Below the pieces are notes generated by a model. That model did not search any database. It had not been told where the DNA came from and saw nothing but the letters and a program-made list of their open reading frames with translations. Both the position numbers and the translations under genes were made by a program. A stretch of DNA of 64,000 nt, from NCBI GenBank assembly GCA_027579435.1, contig JANBPK010000744.1, positions 50,283-114,282 of the forward strand, written 5' to 3'. This document shows, piece by piece, positions 57,449 through 64,000 of the stretch. The stretch's first letter is position 1, and each line of letters starts with the position of its first letter. The stretch is from Candolleomyces eurysporus. Taxonomy: Eukaryota; Basidiomycota; Agaricomycetes; Agaricales; Psathyrellaceae.

Positions 57449-59051
57449 ATGTCTGACGCTGAGACCCCATTCAGTATCGCTGTTCCGGACGACCAGCTAG
57501 AGCTCTTGAAGCAGAAGCTCGAGCTGACTCGCTTTCCTGACGAGCTCGAGGATGCTGGACGGGACTATGGAGCCCCTCTTGCCGATATCCAACGGCTTAC
57601 CGAGTATTGGAAAGACGTTCACCTTCCAAAATGGAGAGAGCATGAGGCCAAGCTTAACGAAGAACTCCCTCAGTTCACGAGGGACATTGAGGTCGACGGA
57701 TTCGGCACGCTTAACATTCACTATGTCCACAAGAAGAGTACAGTAGTGGACGCTGTCCCTTTGCTTTTTGTCCATGGCTGTAAGTGAAGTTCGGATCAGA
57801 ATACTCTGTGAGTGCCAACCTGACGCCGACACTTCTTGCAGGGCCTGGCAGCTTTGTGGAAGTGAGGAAGATTTTACCTCTGCTTGTCGAGGCTTCCCCA
57901 GATCATCCCAGCTTCCACGTCGTTGCTATTGGTCTCCCGAACTATGGATTCTCCCAGGGACCCTCTAAGAAAGGGTTCAAATGTGAACAATATGCAGAGG
58001 TAGGACACCTACCTTTTCGAATTTGCAGGGAGAAACCTATTAATCATGAGATAGGTTTCCAACAAGCTCATGCTTTCCCTTGGATACAACGAATATGGTA
58101 CGAAGGTCAATTTTGTTGCTATCATTTACTCCTGACTTAGAAGCGATCGCATCAGTTACTCAAGGGGGGGGATTGGGGTGCTCTAATCACAAAAAGGATC
58201 GCCCAACTTTATGGGCCCAAACATAGTAAAGCATGGCACACCAATATGCCTCTGTATGTCTACCCCGCCTTTCCCGTCGCATACTCACACCGATTGCTGT
58301 TGCGTACATTTATGCTCCAGTGCCGGCCCACCGCAGCTTACCCAGAGTCCCTTACTCTTCCTGTCGCACTACTTATTCAAATATTCTCCGAAAGAGAGGG
58401 CCGGTATTGATCGCACGAACTGGTTCGAAGAAAAGGGGAGCGGTTATTTCAAAGAACAATCGACGCAGCCCCAGACTTTAGGCTACAGTCTCGCTGACTC
58501 TCCCGTTGGCTTGCTCGGGTGGATCTACGAAAAGCTGGTGAACTGGACGGATGAGTACCCCTGGACAGAAGACGAAGGTAAATATATACCCACTCCCCAT
58601 GGACAGTTTCCCAGCTGCTAAAGCTCCGCGTCCACAGTCCTGACCTGGGTATCCATCTACTGGTTCTCCAGAGCCGGTCCCGCCGCCTCGATCCGTATAT
58701 ACTACGAGATCCTGCAGGGATCACTTGAAGGGGTGTCTCAAAACATGGCGACACCTATTCCACTAGGCCACTCTTACTTCCCGAAAGAAATTGCTGTCCA
58801 CCCTCGCAGGTACAAAATTGTCTCCTTCCTGCTTCGATTTTTTTTTCTGACCGTCGCGTTTTCGAAGATGGCTCAAGGCGGCGAATCCGACACTGATATT
58901 TGAATCTGAACACGAGTCCGGAGGCCATTTTGCTGCCTACGAGCGCCCTGAGGCACTCGTTGGCGATCTCCGCAAGATGTTTGGACGGGGAGGTCCTGCA
59001 TTCGGTGTTGTGCCAGGAAAAACCGGGTACGTTGCTCAGGATCTAGTCTGA
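57449..59051 (+). CDS. Epoxide hydrolase, microsomal-type (alpha/beta hydrolase)
   Basis: Hydrolyses epoxides to diols. The start at 57449 gives the EHN domain ([33 protein letters not shown]). Exons continue through HGWPGSFVEV (oxyanion motif), [29 protein letters not shown] with the nucleophilic Asp, the lid, [13 protein letters not shown], and [15 protein letters not shown] with the catalytic His. The stop is at 59049-59051. Exon borders follow 57449-57779, 57842-57999 and 58055-58097, then four further exons. There is one anomaly: the poly-G tract just before the nucleophile has eight G where seven are needed. As written the frame breaks there and reads a stop soon after. N bases near other G runs suggest a sequencing error, but a true frameshift is possible. 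No N-terminal membrane anchor is seen. Confidence 0.85.
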
Positions 59052-59783
59052 CGGCCTAGATAATAATTTTGAGCAGGTTCTAATGACGGTATACCGTCCG
59101 TTTACTCACTCGCACTTCACCCCGTTCGTTGCTGGTATGCTTGATACTCAACTTATCAACAGATTGACTTATTCAAGTTGTGGCGCTTGCATTTGACTTT
59201 GGAGTGTAGCATTGAATTTTTGATATAACAATCATCACGATTTTCGCTGCCCTCAAGCCATCGCTTTGTTCGGACTAAAACAAATCGAAGCCGCAGTAAG
59301 GCGGCGAACTGGTAAAGGCTTTCGCACACTGCCTCTCCCTCCCCTGGCGCGGGTGCGGTCAAAAANGCATCGAAATGACTCGAGGGTAGTACGTGCACAA
59401 ATGTTGACTGCTTTTTGAACTGCCAGAGTGCAGTAAGGATTAAGGTGTGGCGCCCGCCACGCCATCTAGTATAGGAACATACATATCAATAAGTACTGTT
59501 CTTGTGAAGCAGAGCGAATCGGAGCTCAGGTGAAAAATAGATACATATATATATACGGCTTGCCTTCAAGGCAATGGGGACCAGGCGCACTGAAAGGCTG
59601 ACCCGTTTTGAGGTGCAAGGCTGCAATGATGTAGCAAGCACAAGGGGAAAAGGGGAGAGTAATAGAAATGTAGAAGCGAGTAGGGTGTCTAAGTCAATCC
59701 TCTATGGGATTAAAGTCCTGCGTATGATAGGCGATAGCGTTCCACTTTACAGTTGTGCAACGCTATTGTGGACATAATACTGT
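59052..59783. other. Intergenic region between convergent genes
   Basis: No gene seen. It contains a short AT-repeat (ATACATATATATATAC at about 59541-59556), and it should hold the 3' ends of the epoxide hydrolase and of the orphan gene. Confidence 0.5.
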
Positions 59784-60665
59784 TCAGACTACCCCATTTA
59801 AATCAGAACCACGGTTGGCAGAGGTTCCACCAGGGCTTCTAAACCAGGTAGCAAGCCACTGAAGAAATAATTGCAAGTGTGCCAGAACACTGTGAAATGC
59901 ATGTTGCAAAGAAACCTGGACGGCATCATGGGAGCGATCGATGTCCCTTCGCAAAGGAAGAAAGCCGGGAGGCTCACGGCCTAAAATGGCACAATTGGGG
60001 GTGCAGGGCATACACTCACATGGTTGTGAAGCGACAGGATCGAGCACGTCTGCGTCTGCGCTCTCGAATCCCGGCGAAGGGAATTCAGCTTGATGAGAGC
60101 CTGAGTACGCTGGCGACAACCCTTGTAAGCCTGAGAAGAGCACCAGTGTAACTTAATGGTCATGACCTACCTGTGCCAGTGAGCAAGGAATTACGCCGCC
60201 GTTGCGAGGAATGACACAGGCAAGGACGAGCTGGACAATGAGGAGCATAGCCGTGATTTATGTTCTGATGGTTTCGGAGATTAAAGGGCCGATCTGGAGA
60301 AGGTGGTGCTTGCTGCGATTGCGAGCGTTGTGGTCGCTGAGGTTGGCCGGACCTGGGAGTCCGCTCCGTCTCCTCAAACGCTGCAAATAGTTTACATTCG
60401 AGTCGGGCGTCCGTGACCTAGGGAATAGGCACTTACAAAACGGCCATCTGTTGTTGAGGCTGGAGTTGCGAGCCCACGTTGAATTGTCGTTGTTTGAGTT
60501 GATAATCTCAGTAGTCGTCCGGTTCCGAGAGCTGTAGTCGTTGGTGTAGACAGTGTACGATTGGTCAACGACCACCACGGTGATTGTAATAGGACTCGCT
60601 GGGGCTGGGCCTTCGTGGGGAGGTTCTGAATAGCTTTGCTGAGGTGATGAGTTTCGCGCAGACAT
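59784..60665 (-). CDS. Orphan gene, four exons, unknown function
   Basis: Exons 60437-60665, 60171-60380, 60020-60130 and 59980 down to the stop at 59784 join in frame to 248 residues. All three introns have canonical GT/AG ends and all are phase 1. The predicted protein starts MSARNSSPQQSYSEPPHEGP and is rich in Asn, Ser, Thr, Arg and Pro. It has a short Val-rich stretch (ITITVVVVDQSYTVY) near residues 27-41 and a more hydrophobic C-terminal part (LAHLQLFLQWLATWF). No family is recognised. The consistent phases argue for a real gene, but composition alone cannot prove it, and a different choice of acceptor in exon 2 would give another frame. Confidence 0.45.
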
Positions 60666-61128
60666 GGGTGAGATGGGTGATACGTGTCTGGTGAAGCTAG
60701 CACCAAAAGTAAGGGTTTGACCGGTGACCTTTTATACTAGATTCGAGGGAGTCCCTTCGAAATTACCACTTGGTTGGGGGCGGAGTCTGAAGCCCTCCCG
60801 GATCAAAAACTGAGTACCGATTCACCGAGCAAGCAACCACCGGTTACTCCGGTCTAATAGAACAATGGCCAGTTGGTCCATGCGCACTAGGTGCGTTCTT
60901 ACTAATCGTAACGACACGTAGGAATCGTCGGTCTGGCTACGGAGACTACATGCGCACGGACACCGTGGTTCCATGTAGACTAGGCGGCGCAAGGGTCTCA
61001 ACGGTGGTCTGGTTAAACCAAATGGTGGCGAAAGCCTGAGGACCAAATACCAAGTATGAGCCCAATGCTTGCTCTGGTCGAGCCAACGTGTTGAAACTGG
61101 CGCTAACTCAATCTTGATACAGCACCCA

Positions 61129-63404
61129 ATGTTCAAGCAATTTGGGTTTCTTCCTGCGTCGATCCTCTACCTATCTCTAATCTGCACATATGCTCAAGGT
61201 AGTTTCTATGTATTAGTTTCGTGGACGCTTGACGCGACATGGAATAGGTTCCCCAGAGTCTGGCGCCGGGTGCCAGCATGTCTGCCCCACCACATCGACG
61301 TCGACCCCCGTCTCTCCTGGCAGGCGAGGTGACACGCCCTTAGAAGTTTCGTCATGTGCGTTTGGAGCTGTTTCTCATGGAATATCCACTGAAATGCTCT
61401 ATATCGAGGATAGATCACGAGCAACTTCCACTTTTGCCCGGGAAACCCCCCCGTTGAAGCCCCGCCTTTGGACGTTCGACCTTTAGTTCTGTCAGGTCCA
61501 TCCGACAACAGAGTAGACCTCGTATTCTTCTCTGATGGGTGTAAGCCGAAAATCTACCTTCGAATGCTACTTCACCGAACATCGTAACTCCCATAGATCT
61601 GGCGTCGGAGCAGACCAAGTTTCTCGAGGATGCAAGGCGGCTCGCGGAAGATGTAACCCGGAATCAAACGTTTTACGCTGTCAAGCCGCTTCTCAACTTT
61701 TGGGCGGCGTTTTCTCCAAGTAATGAGGTATGCGAACGCCTGCTCTACTCCAGAATACCTCACGTATATGTGCTGTTAGTCCGGAATTGGAGTCGGAGGC
61801 GTTCCAAAGGAGTAAGTGAAGGATTCGCTCTGTTGCCTCTATTTGATCGGATTTCCAGATTCTAACCTCTCCTTTTCCTTCCTTCTGCACAGTACTCCGT
61901 TTGGCCTTTATCGAGATGGGACCGAGTTGAGAGCGGTCTACTACAGCAAACCCAAGGTGGCCAGGGCAGCTTGTGATTCACTTGGTTCCGGATGTGACTA
62001 CCCTGTCCTCTTGGGTACGTCGTTCGTCAGCTTACTGTCATACATGTACCGACAAGTTCACGCCAGGTAATGACCCGCTATACGGAGGTGAGATAGAGCA
62101 ATCGACCAACGTCACCCTATTCTGAAGCTGACAGCCCATACCCAGGTCTTGGAGGGCGGTTCACGTGAGTGACATGCCTTTTTATTCCTTGAGCCCAGGT
62201 ATGCTGAAGCTTTTTGAATAGCGTCATCACTTCCTCCTATCTCAATGGGCCCTTGGTCCTTCGTCATGAGCTGGGGCACTCTATCATCAATGTTGGAGAA
62301 GAATACGACGGCGCTTACGGGTATTCTGGCGTCAACTCCGGATACAACTCCTCCACCAAATCCGACCTACCTTGGAAGCAATGGTTGACCGATCCATCTC
62401 AAAAAGGAGAGCAGTACCGTGTCGAGCGGTCTGTTATGCTTTTCCAAGGCTACCCATGGACGATGCTCAATACCACAATGGCATGGAAAGTTCAGTTTAC
62501 CTCTTCAGGTTCTTACTCCCGTTACCTTGTCAAATTCTCCCTGTCCGGAATCCCAGAGAAATCCAACCTGAAGGTTGAGTTGGATGGTAACGACCTCGGC
62601 TGGGAACCAGAACCCATTGTAGGCCTTGATCGCTGGCATTATGACATTCACCGGTCAGAAAACCTTTCAGCAGGCGTTCATGAGCTTACATTCACACTGA
62701 ATGAGCCTTCCCTCGAGGGTGTCGCTCAGCTGTGCAGCGCGGAGGTGCTTGAATTCGGTGACGAATCAGAGTACGTTCTAAATCATCCTTTGAAATGATA
62801 TCTGGCATGCTGACCACTACACTGTACAGGTTTGTATCGAAACCAGGCCACTACAGCTTATACCCAACGTAAGGAGAACCATTGCATAATTGCGTCTACG
62901 AGAATCTTATTGTTCTGTGCTTCTACGACTAGTTTCTCCATGAATAACGAAACCAGCTACCGGCCTACGAACCAAGACTGCCTCATGCGTACAGTGACCA
63001 AGCCCAACTTTTGCAAAGCATGTATGGAAGGCCTCTGGATCAATCTGCTCAAACGCATTCACCTCATCGAAGGAATAACCGAGAGTTGCGCAGAAGTCCA
63101 ACATCCTGAATCGGGAAAGAATTTCTATGAGAAGATTCTCGAGCTACAACTCGTACCTCTCGCCCACCTGCGAGTCGATGGCTCAAATTTGGCGCAAGAG
63201 GAAACCGAAACCTATACCGTCCTCTGGTCAAAGGACGGCGAAGACCTACCGGAATATACCAACAAGACGTCTCTACGTATCAACAGTGCGCATTCTGTAG
63301 GGAACTATTCCGTCCACGTCCAATTCTCGACAGATGCTGTCCGGAAAGCACACCGCGCGCTGGGAGGCACCTTGGACCACCGGATCTTGTCACCTTGTTC
63401 GTGA
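61129..63404 (+). CDS. Secreted M64-family (IgA peptidase-like) metallopeptidase
   Basis: Zinc peptidase of family M64. The ATG at 61129 begins a signal peptide (FGFLPASILYLSLICTYAQ). Introns split a variable N-terminal domain. The catalytic part reads DLVFFSDGY-like sequence, LLNFWAAFSPSNE, TPFGLYRDGTELRAVYYSKP, CDYPVLLG, then RHELGHSIINVGEEYDGAYG, which holds the zinc-binding HExxH. Conserved WKQWLT and a beta-rich C-terminal region follow, with a Cys-rich segment (NQDCLMRT..., NFCKACMEGLW). The stop is at 63402-63404. The protein is probably secreted and degrades external proteins; the label IgA peptidase comes from bacterial relatives and does not imply an antibody substrate. The extreme C-terminus may contain one more intron. 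Confidence 0.88.
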
Positions 63405-64000
63405 TGTACATTCATCATTGTCCCACTAGTATGCGCATAATAGTAGCCGGCATTTGAGATTCCCACTTCCTTTTATTACAAGATACTGGCTTCTAAAAAG
63501 CTTGATGAAAGAGGGAGAGAGAGAAATCCGAGCACTATAACGATTCCATAGTAAAATGAAAATACCGGGTAGGTAGGTAGCCAGACGGGTACGTAGGTAA
63601 CTATGTGCTTATACTAGGGTATGAAAAGGGGTTGCGAGGGGTAACTGAGCGTAAGGATGGACAACGGTAGGAAAAAAATTGACGAGGAGGTAGGGAAGGG
63701 ATAGACGCGCGGGGGTACAGGGCAGTAAGGGAAAGATGAAGGGGTAGAGGAAAGAGGTTGGCAGAAGGGGAGCAGAAGGAGGATACCGAATCCATGTAAA
63801 AATGGATCGATAAAGCTTAATGATAGTGGAGAGGTCGGCAGATAGAAAGGCGCTTATCGTTAGCGTGAACAACGTAACGCGAAGAAAGATAAGCCAATAA
63901 GAAGAGGAAGAGGAAGAAGATTAAGTAGCCGACAATAAGACCTACTAAAAGTACACAAAGAGGAAATAGAAAACCGAATGATAACTAGGGGATAATTTGG
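63405..64000. other. Purine-rich low-complexity sequence
   Basis: No gene seen. It contains short repeats of GTAGGTAG/GTACGTAG type at about 63569-63599 and a GA-rich stretch (GAAGAGGAAGAGGAAGAAGA) at about 63901-63920. The plus strand is strongly G/A-rich from about 63610 to the end. Confidence 0.6.

Overview
The window is nuclear DNA of a filamentous fungus, most likely a basidiomycete (Agaricomycetes-like). Almost every gene is split by many short introns (about 45-70 nt, GT...AG with CTNA-type branch sites), intergenic spaces are short, and the gene content is typically fungal: HIS1, TRP4, ROT1, a HAK/KUP potassium transporter, MYND-finger plus DUF4470 proteins, a DUF3605 protein and a fungal P450. 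Exon joins were worked out by hand from splice sites, reading phase and conserved motifs. Single N bases are scattered through the sequence, several of them beside homopolymers, which locally breaks frames.

Layout. 1-2.7 kb: no confident gene. 2.75-18.2 kb: a dense housekeeping block with a WDR7/rabconnectin-like WD40 protein, a HAK/KUP K+ transporter, RanGAP (Rna1), a probable SAC3/GANP-family protein, the branchpoint-binding protein SF1/BBP and a DUF3605/GIG1-like protein. 18.8-28.9 kb: a short-chain dehydrogenase and a membrane-anchored aldo-keto reductase flank a tandemly duplicated unit. Each unit carries an intact ten-exon MYND/DUF4470 gene. The duplication breakpoints lie in the 3' end of the dehydrogenase and in exon 1 of the reductase. 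29-32.6 kb: a low-complexity protein and weak coding signals. 34.1-36.5 kb: a 63-bp tandem repeat running into the 3' end of a cytochrome P450. 38.5-41.4 kb: proteasome beta6 (PRE7) and ROT1. 41.4-44.9 kb: gene-poor and N-rich. 44.9-48.1 kb: a fungal multi-pass membrane protein and a conserved protein of unknown function. 48.7-53.7 kb: lariat debranching enzyme DBR1, divergent from HIS1, which is followed by TRP4. 53.3-57.3 kb: a second tandem duplication (about 2.1 kb) that made a broken 3' copy of TRP4. 57.4-63.4 kb: an epoxide hydrolase, an orphan gene and a secreted M64 metallopeptidase. The window ends in purine-rich low-complexity sequence.

Functional threads. Nuclear transport and RNA processing (RanGAP, the SAC3-like protein, SF1/BBP, DBR1) recur here. 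HIS1 and TRP4 are neighbouring enzymes that both consume PRPP. The redox and detoxification genes (SDR, AKR, P450, epoxide hydrolase) are spread over 40 kb and do not form an obvious biosynthetic cluster. The most distinctive structural features are the two independent tandem duplications with breakpoints inside genes, and several extremely small exons (4, 6, 12 and 15 nt).
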